Below are positions 1 to 8,215 of a stretch of DNA of 64,000 nucleotides, in pieces (the stretch's first letter is position 1; each line of letters starts with the position of its first letter). Source of the DNA: Lachnospiraceae bacterium (lineage in GTDB: Bacteria > Bacillota > Clostridia > Lachnospirales > Lachnospiraceae); NCBI GenBank assembly GCA_910574805.1, contig CAJTCV010000019.1, forward strand, positions 19,700 through 83,699, read 5' to 3'. Position numbers and translations under genes: made by a program. Below the pieces are notes generated by a model. It saw only the letters and a list, made by a program, of their open reading frames with translations. It made no database searches and was not told the DNA's origin.

Positions 1-383
1 CGCTTCTGTATCTGACCGGACATACGGTGTTTCCGAAGGTGCTGGTGCTGAAAGCCGGTATTTTATGGGGGATTTTTTTCTTTTCCCTGGGAAGCATTCT
101 GGCTCAGAGGGTTCTGCTTGGGAGCGGTTTTCTGAGCAGTGTACCGTATAAGGTCCGGTGCTTTCTGTATCTTTGTGCGGTTGGTATGTGGGGATACGGA
201 TGTCTGCGGTTTTGGGAAATGTCCGGCCCAGTGCAGCGCCAGGAGCCGGCCGGCACAGGGCTTTTGCTTTTGATGCTGCTGGCCGGAGTTCTTGGCTGCG
301 CCGGATTTGAACTGTTCAACCGATGCCGGGCCCATATGTACAATACGTTGCTGGAACAGTATAAGAAAAGGAGGCAGAGATGA
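1..383 (+). CDS. Partial integral membrane protein (C-terminal part)
   Basis: The reading frame is open to the left edge of the window, so this is the end of a longer gene; a GTG at 27 is only an internal candidate start. The visible part (about 127 residues) has three hydrophobic stretches, around VLKAGILWGIFFFSLGSIL, CFLYLCAVGMWGYGC and GLLLLMLLAGVLGCAGF, and ends in a basic tail (QYKKRRQR), as expected for a membrane protein with a cytoplasmic C-terminus. Its stop overlaps the start of the downstream ABC transporter by 4 bases (ATGA), so the two are translationally coupled and probably belong to one export or envelope-glycan operon. I do not recognise the family from this fragment. Confidence 0.6.
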   Translation, partial: LLYLTGHTVFPKVLVLKAGILWGIFFFSLGSILAQRVLLGSGFLSSVPYKVRCFLYLCAVGMWGYGCLRFWEMSGPVQRQEPAGTGLLLLMLLAGVLGCAGFELFNRCRAHMYNTLLEQYKKRRQR

Positions 384-2140
384 TAAGGAAGCTGCGGATG
401 ATTTTTACAAGGAGACAGAAGCTGAAGTTTTTGATTCTCTTTGGCATGCTGTTCACCGGTTCTGTCCTGGAATTTCTCGGGGTGTCTCTGGTGCTGCCCT
501 TTGTGCAGCTGTTCATGGAACCGGAAGGGCAGGACGGAGGGCTTCTTTTGCTGCTGGGGCGATGGTTTCATGTGTCTTCCGGACGGGAGCTTTTATTTCT
601 GACCGGTTTGCTGCTGGCCGGGGTTTACATTCTGAAAAACGGATACCTGGTGCTTATGAAGGCGGCGGAACTTCGTTTTATTTTTAACAATCGGCTGGAG
701 CTGGCGGGCAGGCTTATGAGAAGCTATATGGAAAAGCCCTACACGTTTCATCTGGAGAAAAATTCTTCGGAAGTGCTGGAGAGCGTGACCTTTGAGGTGA
801 ACAAGCTGTACGACCTGATTCTGTACGGGATGGAGCTGGTCTCGGACCTTCTGATGATCGTCATGATCACTGCCTTTCTGCTCTGGAAGGATCCGCTGAT
901 CACGCTGGTGGTGGCAGTGCTGCTTGGATTTTGTTCTCTTTTGTATTTTCGGTTTATGCGCAGGCGGACCCGGGTGTACGGAAGGGAAAATCAGATCTAC
1001 AACAGCCGGATGATTCAGGCGGTTCATCAGGCTATGGGCGGGATCAAGGAGATCAAGCTGATGGCCCGGGAAGATTATTTTGTCCGCGCCTATGAGGAGA
1101 ACGGCAGGCGGTATGCTTCCAGCCTGAAGAAGAGCCAGTTCCTCCAGTATCTGCCCAAATATCTGATGGAGACCATCTGTGTGTGCGGCATACTGGGGGC
1201 GGTGCTTCTGCGGCTTTCGCTGGGAACGGAGATGAAGACGCTGATTCCGCAGCTCTCGGTCTTCGCGGTGGCGGTCTTCCGGCTGCTGCCCTCGGTCAAT
1301 CAGGTAAACCGGTTGTTTCACAACATTCTGTTTTTGTCGCCCTCGGTCAGCCGGATCTGCGAAGACCTGCAGAAAGCAGACGCGGATCAGGAGGAACGGG
1401 CGGTCAAAAGCCCAGAACGAGAGCTTCTGCCGGCGGACCGGATTTGCTTCCGAAATGTATCATTTTCCTATCCTGGAAGCGGTAAAGAAATCCTGTCCCA
1501 TGTGGATCTGGAGATCCCGGTGGGGAGCTCCGTGGGTTTTGTGGGAAGCTCCGGAGCCGGGAAGACGACTCTTATAGATCTGCTTCTGGGGCTTCTGCGG
1601 CCGGACGGCGGTGGTATCTTCTACGGGGGACAGGATATCCGGGACTATCGGGAGAGCTGGGGACAGAAGCTTGGGTATATTCCCCAGAATATCTATCTGG
1701 CCGACGATACGATCCGCCGGAACATCGCTTTTGGCATCCCGGATTCTCTGATCGAGGAAGAGAGGGTCTGGGAGGCGCTTGAGGAGGCGCAGCTTTCTGA
1801 GTTTGTCCGGAACCTCACGGAGGGCCTGGACACCCGGATCGGAGAGGCGGGGGTCCGTCTGTCCGGCGGGCAGAGACAGCGGATCGGCATCGCACGGGCG
1901 TTTTATCAGGAACCGGAGATCCTGGTGTTTGACGAGGCCACCTCTGCGCTGGATACGGAGACGGAAGCGGCGGTGATGGAGGCGGTGGAGCATTTGCGGG
2001 GCCGGTGCACCCTTCTGATGATCGCCCACAGGACCAGCACGCTTTCGGGCTGCGACCGGGTGTACCGGGTGCAGAATCAAGGACTTACCCGGGAAGTTTG
2101 GGGGAATCAGGGGAATTTAAATGCGGCCGCGCATTTTTAA
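380..2140 (+). CDS. ABC transporter, fused permease and ATPase (PglK/flippase-like)
   Basis: A 586-residue half-transporter with an N-terminal six-helix membrane domain (roughly residues 1-330) and a C-terminal nucleotide-binding domain. Visible ATPase motifs: Walker A GSSGAGKTT near residue 388, signature LSGGQRQR near 494, Walker B ILVFDEATSALD near 513 and the switch His in IAHRTSTL. The start of the protein, with the motif EFLGVSLVLPFVQLF, resembles exporters of the PglK/WlaB lipid-linked oligosaccharide flippase group rather than drug exporters; that assignment is by resemblance only. It acts as a homodimer in the cytoplasmic membrane if the family behaviour holds. It starts inside the stop of the upstream membrane protein. 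The substrate cannot be told because the rest of the operon lies outside the window. Confidence 0.85.
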   Translation: MIRKLRMIFTRRQKLKFLILFGMLFTGSVLEFLGVSLVLPFVQLFMEPEGQDGGLLLLLGRWFHVSSGRELLFLTGLLLAGVYILKNGYLVLMKAAELRFIFNNRLELAGRLMRSYMEKPYTFHLEKNSSEVLESVTFEVNKLYDLILYGMELVSDLLMIVMITAFLLWKDPLITLVVAVLLGFCSLLYFRFMRRRTRVYGRENQIYNSRMIQAVHQAMGGIKEIKLMAREDYFVRAYEENGRRYASSLKKSQFLQYLPKYLMETICVCGILGAVLLRLSLGTEMKTLIPQLSVFAVAVFRLLPSVNQVNRLFHNILFLSPSVSRICEDLQKADADQEERAVKSPERELLPADRICFRNVSFSYPGSGKEILSHVDLEIPVGSSVGFVGSSGAGKTTLIDLLLGLLRPDGGGIFYGGQDIRDYRESWGQKLGYIPQNIYLADDTIRRNIAFGIPDSLIEEERVWEALEEAQLSEFVRNLTEGLDTRIGEAGVRLSGGQRQRIGIARAFYQEPEILVFDEATSALDTETEAAVMEAVEHLRGRCTLLMIAHRTSTLSGCDRVYRVQNQGLTREVWGNQGNLNAAAHF

Positions 2141-2162
2141 AAGAAACTTTACAGGACGGGTA

Positions 2163-2218
2163 TTGACTTTTAGCGTACAAAATGTTATCTTAAAACCAGG
2201 ATAACATATTGTACGCTA
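2163..2218 (+). promoter_or_regulatory. Promoter with long dyad operator before the first blaI-like gene
   Basis: TTGACT (2163-2168) and TATCTT (2186-2191) are spaced 17 bases apart. Over and after the -10 box lies a 19-base inverted repeat: TAGCGTACAAAATGTTATC at 2171-2189 and its complement, with one mismatch, at 2200-2218. Each arm is itself a TACAnnnTGTT-like pseudo-dyad, as in known BlaI/MecI operators, so two repressor dimers could sit side by side and block the polymerase. The obvious regulator is the BlaI-like repressor encoded 200 bases downstream. Confidence 0.75.
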
Positions 2219-2226
2219 AAACTCGT

Positions 2227-2403
2227 CCGAACGCCGCAGGAGGTCGGAAGTCCTTCCAGACGCCGGGGAACTGGGAGGGGTGGAGCGGAACTTACAAACA
2301 GCGGAAGCCCGCCCAGAGCCCCGGAAGGATTTCCGAACGCCGCAGGAGGTCGGAAGTCCTTCCAGACGCCGGGGAACTGGGAGGGATGGAGCGGAACTTA
2401 CAA
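2227..2403 (+). repeat. 71-bp direct repeat, two copies, in the blaI leader
   Basis: Copy one is 2227-2297 and copy two is 2333-2403; they begin CCGAACGCCGCAGGAGG and end GCGGAACTTACAA and differ at one visible position (GGGGTGG against GGGATGG). A 35-base spacer separates them. The second copy ends 13 bases before the blaI-like ATG. The block lies in the untranslated leader and contains a Shine-Dalgarno-like GCAGGAGG in each copy. It may be a recent tandem duplication of the leader. I see no convincing protein in it. Confidence 0.85.
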
Positions 2404-2416
2404 TAAGGAGCGGGCC

Positions 2417-2797
2417 ATGCAGCAGATATCGGATTGTGAACGGGAACTTATGAAAATCATATGGGGCAGCAGAGGGACGGCGCTGTACGCCGAGATTGCG
2501 GAAGCTCTGGCGGAAAAGGGGATGGACTGGACGAAGAATACGATCATCACCTTACTGTCCCGCCTGGTGGACAAGGGTTACCTGAAGACCAGCAAGATCG
2601 GGCGCCGGAACAGGTACACGGCTCTGGTGCCGGAAGGGGATTATCAGGCGGTGCAGACGGAGCGTTTTGTGGATAAGATCTATGAGGGGAATGCAAAAGG
2701 GCTGGTGGCTGCCCTGATTCAGAAGGAGCTCCTGTCCGCGGAGGACTATGAGGGACTGAAGGCATACTGGGAAAAGGCAGGTGAGCAGGATGGGTGA
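2417..2797 (+). CDS. BlaI/MecI-family transcriptional repressor
   Basis: A 126-residue winged-helix repressor: ISDCERELMKIIW near the N-terminus, a recognition region NTIITLLSRLVDKGYL, the wing GRRNRYTALV, and the C-terminal dimerisation helices with LVAALIQKELLS. Length and motifs are standard for the family. Such proteins bind dyad operators as dimers and are inactivated by proteolysis triggered by the partner M56 metalloprotease. A Shine-Dalgarno AAGGAG lies at about 2405-2410. The stop overlaps the start of the M56 partner by 8 bases. It most likely represses its own operon through the dyad at 2171-2218. No beta-lactamase gene is nearby, so the signal and the target regulon are unknown. 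Confidence 0.9.
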   Translation: MQQISDCERELMKIIWGSRGTALYAEIAEALAEKGMDWTKNTIITLLSRLVDKGYLKTSKIGRRNRYTALVPEGDYQAVQTERFVDKIYEGNAKGLVAALIQKELLSAEDYEGLKAYWEKAGEQDG

Positions 2798-4898
2798 ACT
2801 GTGGAAGACGGTCCTGTCCCTGTCTGTGTCCGGTACGACAGTGATTCTTGTTCTCTTTTGTTTCAGCCGGATCTTCGGCAGAAGGCTGAGCAGGAGATGG
2901 CAGTATTATATATGGCTCGTAGCTGCAGCTCGGCTGCTTCTTCCTTTTTCCGGAGAGATCAATCTGGTGGGAAATGCGTTTGCACAGCTGGAGACCCGTT
3001 CGGAGCAGTGGGAGACCAAAGGAACGGACACTGAGCAGAGCGCCGAAGCAGGGGAGGAAAAACCGGAACAGAAAATTGCATCGGGGGAAGAAGAGCCGGC
3101 GGCGGAAGGAGAGGTGCCGCTGCCGGAGGTGACATCGGGATACCGAACAGCACTGCAGCAGCCGGATGTTCCGGACAGACTCACGGCGGCAGCCGGAATG
3201 ATCTGGCTGGCGGCCGCATCCGGTCTGTTTTTCTGGAAGATCACAGCATACAGCAGGTTCGCCGGCCGGATCCGCGCAGGCAGTCAGCCGGCCAAACTGC
3301 CGCTTCTGGAGCAGTTCGGCCGGATCAAGGAGAAAAAAGAAATCCGGGGCACGGTGGAGCTGTATGTAAATAAGTCGGTCTCTGCTCCGTTTCTCATGGG
3401 CTGTCTGCGTCCCAGAGTGATCCTTCCGGAGCGCGCGTTTTCTGAAAAGGATTTTTATTATACGGCGCTCCATGAGCTGACCCATTTCCAGAGAAGGGAT
3501 CTGTTTTATAAATGGCTGGTGCAGCTTCTCATCTGCCTGCACTGGTTCAATCCCTTTGTGTGGTTTCTTGGCCGGGAGACGGACCGGGCCTGTGAGCTTT
3601 CCTGCGATGAGGCGGTGCTGGATGGGCTGCTGCCGGAGGAACGGCGGGCTTATGGGGATACGCTGCTTCATGCGGCGGCCGGCGCCGGGGGATTCCTGCA
3701 GGGCGGTACAGGGGTTGTGACCATGCACAGAGGCGGCAGACTGCTGAAAGGGAGGCTGGAGGCCGTCACGGGATACCGGAAGAGATCTGGACCGGTCAGA
3801 TTCCTGTCGGTTGTGCTGGCTGTGGCTGTGGCCGCAGGTGCGGCGGTGCTGGGGGCATATGCGCAGCCGGGGAGAGAAGCGCCGCGCTTTTCCAGCGGCG
3901 GAAATGATTTTCTGCTGACGGACGGGACTGAGGTGATCCAGCGGGATCAGGTATTCTACATCCTGTGCGACGGGCTGACAGAGGAGGATGTTCTGCCTGC
4001 CGGGGCGGTGGACGGGACGCTGATCGTGGCAGTGCACAAAGACCGTCAGACTGCAGTACTGCTTTCCGGAGAGCAGGATGACCTTTGGGGAGAAGCAGAA
4101 GAGATCTGCAGGCAGATGCAAAAGAGAGGGGATCTGTCAGAGCAGGATGCTCTGCGGGTCACGGAGACAGCCAGAGAGCTGCAGAAGAGAATGCAGTCTG
4201 ATCAGCAGGAAAATGCTCCATATTCCAGTTTTATTCAGAGTGTGTTTTATCAGGAACCCTATTTGTTTTATGTGGGATATGACCTGACGGAAGAAGACGC
4301 TGGACGCTATACCGGGAGAGTGCTTACACTGGAAGATGGAGAGCAGCTGTATGTATCATTTGCAGATGCAGACCGGGGATGGGCGGAAAATGAAGAATTT
4401 CTTGAGATTCTGAGTGTACGTTTTTCGGAATTCCGGAAAAGAACCGGGAAACGGTGGGCCGTAATCCGGCGTCCCATCGTCAGCCAGATCGAATATGTGG
4501 GAAACGATGTAAAAGCTTTGGCTGCCCGGTATCATGCAGAAGAAGATAGAGGTAGATTCCATGCGGTGCTTCTGAAACTGGATACAGACAGCCAGAGCGC
4601 GTATCTGGAACAGGCATTTACAGAAGATGATGCCGCTGTTTTTTCCATTGCTCTAAGCTGTCTGTACAAAGAAGATGCGCTCCTGGACGGAGCTCAGATC
4701 GATTTGTATGCGTCCAGAGCATACCGGGAACAGAAGACGGCGCTTTTTTCCATTCTTGTCAGCTATATGAGCCGGGAAATGCAGCAAACGTGGTACAGGA
4801 CGCTTCTGGAAGAGGAAGGCAAATGGTCTCCTTTTACCATAATCCTGCAGAGTGAACTGTACGATTCGGAGGATGATATCCGGGAAAATGAATGGTAG
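2790..4898 (+). CDS. M56-family (BlaR1-like) membrane metalloprotease sensor
   Basis: About 702 residues from ATG 2790; a GTG at 2781 is an alternative start. The N-terminal half has several membrane helices and the gluzincin motif HELTH (His near residue 228) followed by FNPFVW and the downstream CELSCDEAVL, which supplies the third zinc ligand Glu; this is the M56 protease core. A further membrane segment follows around VVLAVAVAAGAAVLGAY. The remaining ~350 residues, predicted outside the cell, do not look like the penicillin-binding domain of BlaR1. Its last ~80 residues resemble the tail of the third M56 protein at 48499-50634. By family behaviour it senses an envelope signal and cleaves the BlaI-like repressor encoded just upstream. 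Confidence 0.85.
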   Translation: MGELWKTVLSLSVSGTTVILVLFCFSRIFGRRLSRRWQYYIWLVAAARLLLPFSGEINLVGNAFAQLETRSEQWETKGTDTEQSAEAGEEKPEQKIASGEEEPAAEGEVPLPEVTSGYRTALQQPDVPDRLTAAAGMIWLAAASGLFFWKITAYSRFAGRIRAGSQPAKLPLLEQFGRIKEKKEIRGTVELYVNKSVSAPFLMGCLRPRVILPERAFSEKDFYYTALHELTHFQRRDLFYKWLVQLLICLHWFNPFVWFLGRETDRACELSCDEAVLDGLLPEERRAYGDTLLHAAAGAGGFLQGGTGVVTMHRGGRLLKGRLEAVTGYRKRSGPVRFLSVVLAVAVAAGAAVLGAYAQPGREAPRFSSGGNDFLLTDGTEVIQRDQVFYILCDGLTEEDVLPAGAVDGTLIVAVHKDRQTAVLLSGEQDDLWGEAEEICRQMQKRGDLSEQDALRVTETARELQKRMQSDQQENAPYSSFIQSVFYQEPYLFYVGYDLTEEDAGRYTGRVLTLEDGEQLYVSFADADRGWAENEEFLEILSVRFSEFRKRTGKRWAVIRRPIVSQIEYVGNDVKALAARYHAEEDRGRFHAVLLKLDTDSQSAYLEQAFTEDDAAVFSIALSCLYKEDALLDGAQIDLYASRAYREQKTALFSILVSYMSREMQQTWYRTLLEEEGKWSPFTIILQSELYDSEDDIRENEW

Positions 4899-4917
4899 CG
4901 CCTGTTTTCCGGCGGAG

Positions 4918-5721
4918 TCAGAACGAAAGCACATCTCCGTCTTCCGGTATGTACAGATTGCCGTGGTAATATTTCCGCCCCTCCGCGGTGTAGTTTTCCT
5001 TCCTGTGGGCCAGATCCTTGTCTTCGGTATGCCAGAGCACCAGATTGGGGATCTTCAGCTCTTCCGCCAGCCTGCAGGCGTCCATGACGGTGCTGTGGTG
5101 CTTTTCATAGGGTTTGAAGCGGTCCCGCTGGCTGTACAGGCAGAACGCCTCATGAAGCAGCCATTGGGAGCCCTGTACCCGGGGGAGCAGGGCTTCGTGG
5201 CAGGGTTCGTCTCCCGGAAAGGAAAGCCGTACGCCTTCTTCCATCCGGATGCAGTAGCCGAACTGCTTTTCCTTGGTGGAACCAATATCAAAAAAGGTGA
5301 AATGGTCCCCAAGGATCTCTTTCTGATCGCCGTCGCCTACGACGTGGAAGAGAATCCGTTCGTCAAAATGGGCGGTGAATTTTTTCCCGACGGTCAGACA
5401 GGAGAGGGCTTTGATGATGTCCACCAGCTCCTGATGGCAGTAAATATGCAGGCTGCCTTCATAAGCTCCTTTGTTCATGCTGGTGGCGATCATCCGGACC
5501 ATCCAGACCATTCCAAGGATGTGGTCGTTGTGGGCATGGGAGACAAAGATATGATGGATCCGCTCCAGCGGGATCTTCTGATTTTCCAGGGCCAGCAGGA
5601 TCCCGTTGCCTCCGCCGGCATCGGTCAGAAAATATTCTTCGCCTTTTTTCATGGCGAAACAGGTGTTGTAGCAGTGAACGGCCTGGGCATTTCCCGTGCC
5701 GAGTACGATCAGTTTTTCCAT
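4918..5721 (-). CDS. Metallo-beta-lactamase-fold hydrolase (RNase Z-like)
   Basis: A 267-residue cytoplasmic protein starting MEKLIVLGTGNA, typical of RNase Z/ElaC-like MBL proteins, with the metal site SHAHNDHILG near residue 59 and later ligands in FPGD and LWHTED. The HxHxDH motif is complete (HAHNDH), so an active two-metal hydrolase is expected. True tRNase Z has an exosite arm and a somewhat longer chain; this one could instead be a related phosphodiesterase, and the substrate is unknown. It is convergent with the M56 gene, with only 19 bases between the stops. Confidence 0.8.
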   Translation of the reverse strand: MEKLIVLGTGNAQAVHCYNTCFAMKKGEEYFLTDAGGGNGILLALENQKIPLERIHHIFVSHAHNDHILGMVWMVRMIATSMNKGAYEGSLHIYCHQELVDIIKALSCLTVGKKFTAHFDERILFHVVGDGDQKEILGDHFTFFDIGSTKEKQFGYCIRMEEGVRLSFPGDEPCHEALLPRVQGSQWLLHEAFCLYSQRDRFKPYEKHHSTVMDACRLAEELKIPNLVLWHTEDKDLAHRKENYTAEGRKYYHGNLYIPEDGDVLSF

Positions 5722-5956
5722 CTTCAGGTACCTCGCATTTCTGAATTTATCATGATGTATTTTATCATATACGAAATAAGATCAGGTTTCAAGTGGCAGC
5801 TGAGCGGATCAGTCGGGAGATCTCAGCCCACAGGCATCCGCTGTGGGGTTCCGGGCAGAAGGAATATGGACGATGGACGGATCTGCGAAAATATTGTGTG
5901 CATCGAATTTCTCCGATGTGATATTGCGGAAGGATAGAGGGATTTCCAACAACTTC
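5722..5956. other. Intergenic region with no recognisable gene
   Basis: This stretch separates the start of the minus-strand hydrolase from the citrate-synthase promoter. It must hold the hydrolase promoter, and AT-rich sequence just upstream of its start (5740-5780) is a likely place, but no clear -35/-10 pair stands out. I see no coding potential, RNA gene or repeat. Confidence 0.5.
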
Positions 5957-6009
5957 TTGACAACGACAGGAAACATGCTAAAATGTATACGACAAATAAT
6001 TGTATACAA
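5957..6009 (+). promoter_or_regulatory. Promoter and probable GntR operator for the citrate operon
   Basis: TTGACA (5957-5962) and TAAAAT (5979-5984) are spaced 16 bases apart. At the expected transcript start there is TGTATAC (5984-5990), and 10 bases later the perfect palindrome TTGTATACAA (6000-6009). FadR-type GntR proteins bind palindromes of the form tnGTnnnACna, which this fits. The GntR gene in the same operon (7446-8126) is the likely binder, giving feedback control of citrate-pathway genes. The Shine-Dalgarno GAGGAG follows at about 6020. Confidence 0.7.
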
Positions 6010-6032
6010 TAATACAAAATGAGGAGAATAAG

Positions 6033-7436
6033 ATGGATAATAACAGAGCGGTTCATTTTGACAGACATACGAATCTGCTGCAATTAGAGGAACATATGTA
6101 CCCGCTGGTGGATGTGGAGCATCCAAATACATTTCGGAACCTGTTTCCTTATACGGAGGTCCCGAAGATTGCTTTCAATGATCGTATTGTTCCCCACCAT
6201 ATGCCGGACGAGATCTGGATCACGGATACCACGTTCCGTGACGGACAGCAGTCCCGCGCGCCCTATTCCACGGAGCAGATCGTAACGATCTATGATTATT
6301 TCCATAAGCTGGGCGGTCATAAGGGCCTGATCCGTCAGTCGGAATTTTTCCTGTACAGTAAGAAGGACCGGGATGCGGTATACAAATGTATGGAAAAGGG
6401 GTACAGGTTTCCGGAAGTGACCAGCTGGATCCGTGCCAGCAGGGAAGACTTCCAGCTGGTAAAGGACCTGGGCATGAAAGAAACCGGTATCCTGGTGAGC
6501 TGTTCCGATTATCACATTTTCTACAAACTGAAGAAGACCAGACGGGAGGCCATGCAGCATTATCTGAATATCGTGCGGGAATGCCTGGAGATCGGGATCA
6601 GTCCCAGATGTCATCTGGAGGACATTACGAGGGCAGATATCTACGGCTATGTGATTCCTTTCTGTCTGGAGCTGAAAAATATGATGGATTATTACAATAT
6701 TCCCATCAAGGTCCGCTGCTGTGATACCATGGGCTACGGCGTCAATTATCCGGGCGCAGTGATCCCGCGTTCGGTGCCGGGCATCATCTATGGAATCCAG
6801 GTGCATGCGGGCTTCCCGTCCGAGTTGATTGAATGGCACGGGCACAACGATTTCTACAAGGCAGTCAGCAACTCCACCACGGCGTGGCTCTACGGAGCTT
6901 CCGGCGTGAACTGTTCGCTGTTCGGTATCGGGGAGCGCACCGGCAATACGCCTCTGGAGGCCATGGTCTTCGAGTATGCACAGCTTCGGGGAACGCTGGA
7001 CGGTATGGACACCACCGTCATCACGGATCTGGCGGAATATTATGAGAAGGAGATCGGATATAAGATCCCGTCCAGAACGCCGTTTGTGGGCAGGAATTTC
7101 AATGTAACCAGAGCGGGGATCCATGCGGACGGACTGCTGAAAAATGAAGAGATCTACAATATTTTTGATACGGAGAGATTTCTCCGGCGTCCGGCGCTGG
7201 TATCGGTGTCCAATACCTCGGGACTGGCGGGGATCGCTCACTGGATCAACACGTATTTCCGTCTGAAGGAGGACCAGATGCTGGATAAAAATTCCGAGCT
7301 GGTACATATGGTGAAGGCGTGGGTGGACAATGAATATGAGAGCGGACGCGTGACCGTGCTGACCGATGAAGAGCTTCTGGCGGTGATCCGGGACGCATGT
7401 GAGAAGACAGGGGTGCAGCTCCTGCAGGAGGCATAG
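6033..7436 (+). CDS. Re-citrate synthase-like (homocitrate/isopropylmalate synthase family)
   Basis: A 467-residue enzyme of the DRE-TIM metallolyase family: DTTFRDGQQS near residue 64 is the signature at the start of the barrel, and the metal ligands are in EWHGHND. Family members condense acetyl-CoA with a 2-oxoacid. The next enzyme gene here is NADP isocitrate dehydrogenase, which fits the anaerobe-type Re-citrate synthase (known from Clostridium kluyveri) that makes citrate from oxaloacetate, rather than leucine or lysine synthesis; no leu genes are nearby. Start chosen at ATG 6033 because GAGGAGAATAAG precedes it; an upstream ATG at 6000 lies inside the operator. This would feed 2-oxoglutarate and glutamate synthesis. 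Homocitrate synthase remains an alternative. Confidence 0.75.
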   Translation: MDNNRAVHFDRHTNLLQLEEHMYPLVDVEHPNTFRNLFPYTEVPKIAFNDRIVPHHMPDEIWITDTTFRDGQQSRAPYSTEQIVTIYDYFHKLGGHKGLIRQSEFFLYSKKDRDAVYKCMEKGYRFPEVTSWIRASREDFQLVKDLGMKETGILVSCSDYHIFYKLKKTRREAMQHYLNIVRECLEIGISPRCHLEDITRADIYGYVIPFCLELKNMMDYYNIPIKVRCCDTMGYGVNYPGAVIPRSVPGIIYGIQVHAGFPSELIEWHGHNDFYKAVSNSTTAWLYGASGVNCSLFGIGERTGNTPLEAMVFEYAQLRGTLDGMDTTVITDLAEYYEKEIGYKIPSRTPFVGRNFNVTRAGIHADGLLKNEEIYNIFDTERFLRRPALVSVSNTSGLAGIAHWINTYFRLKEDQMLDKNSELVHMVKAWVDNEYESGRVTVLTDEELLAVIRDACEKTGVQLLQEA

Positions 7437-7445
7437 ACAGAGAAA

Positions 7446-8126
7446 ATGGAGGACAGACAGGTCTCTGTGGGAAAGAGGGACAGATATTCCCTCAGAGGTA
7501 GAGTGTATGAGAGCATCCGTGAGGATATCCTGAGCGGGAGATATCCGCAGAACATGGAGCTTAAGGAGACTGCCATCGGAGCAGAGCTGGGAGTCAGCCG
7601 GACTCCGGTACGGGAGGCCCTGCGTCAGCTGGAGCTGGAGGGGCTGGTCAATATCATCCCCAACCGGGGGGCTTTTGTGAACCGGATCACGGCGAAGGAT
7701 GTCCAGGATATCTATATCATCCGCTCCATGCTGGAGGGACAGTGTGTAAGATGGGCGACGGAATATATCACAGAGGGGCAGCTGGAGGATCTGGAGGAAA
7801 CGCTGTGCCTGTCGGAATACCACACAAAAAAAGGCAATTATGAAAAATTATATGAGCTGGACAGCCTGTTTCATGAGCAGTTGTACCGTGCGTCCAACAG
7901 CCGGATCCTGAATCATGTGCTGTCGGATTTTCATGATTATGTGAAACGGGTGCGCAGGGCAACCATCGCTTCCAGAGAGCGCTCGGTAAAATCCACGGAA
8001 GAGCACCGGGCGATCTTTGAGGCGGTGAAGGCGAGAGACGCGGACCGGGCGGAGGAACTGGCGAAGGAGCATGTGAAACATACAATAGAGTGCATTCAGG
8101 GATATGGGCTGGATCGGATTCTGTAG
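7446..8126 (+). CDS. GntR-family regulator, FadR subfamily (FCD domain)
   Basis: A 226-residue regulator. The N-terminal winged helix has ELGVSRTPVREALRQLELEG, the GntR hallmark, and the rest is an all-helical FCD ligand domain with the expected acidic and histidine metal/ligand residues (DSLFHEQLYR, EEHRAIFEAV). It sits 9 bases after the citrate synthase gene and 89 bases before icd, so it is very probably co-transcribed with them and controls the operon through TTGTATACAA at 6000-6009. The effector is likely a carboxylic acid such as citrate or a related metabolite; this is inference from context. Confidence 0.88.
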   Translation: MEDRQVSVGKRDRYSLRGRVYESIREDILSGRYPQNMELKETAIGAELGVSRTPVREALRQLELEGLVNIIPNRGAFVNRITAKDVQDIYIIRSMLEGQCVRWATEYITEGQLEDLEETLCLSEYHTKKGNYEKLYELDSLFHEQLYRASNSRILNHVLSDFHDYVKRVRRATIASRERSVKSTEEHRAIFEAVKARDADRAEELAKEHVKHTIECIQGYGLDRIL

Positions 8127-8215
8127 GGATGCGGAACTGAAGAAACAGCATCTGTTCATACGCGTCCCGGAAGGTGCACGGGCAGATGCGGAACCTGTAA
8201 TAAGGAGACAAATAT

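Noticed and set aside
2209..2406. Reading frame of 65 codons through the duplicated leader.
   Set aside because: It starts inside the operator arm without a ribosome site and its repeated protein merely reflects the 71-base DNA repeat.
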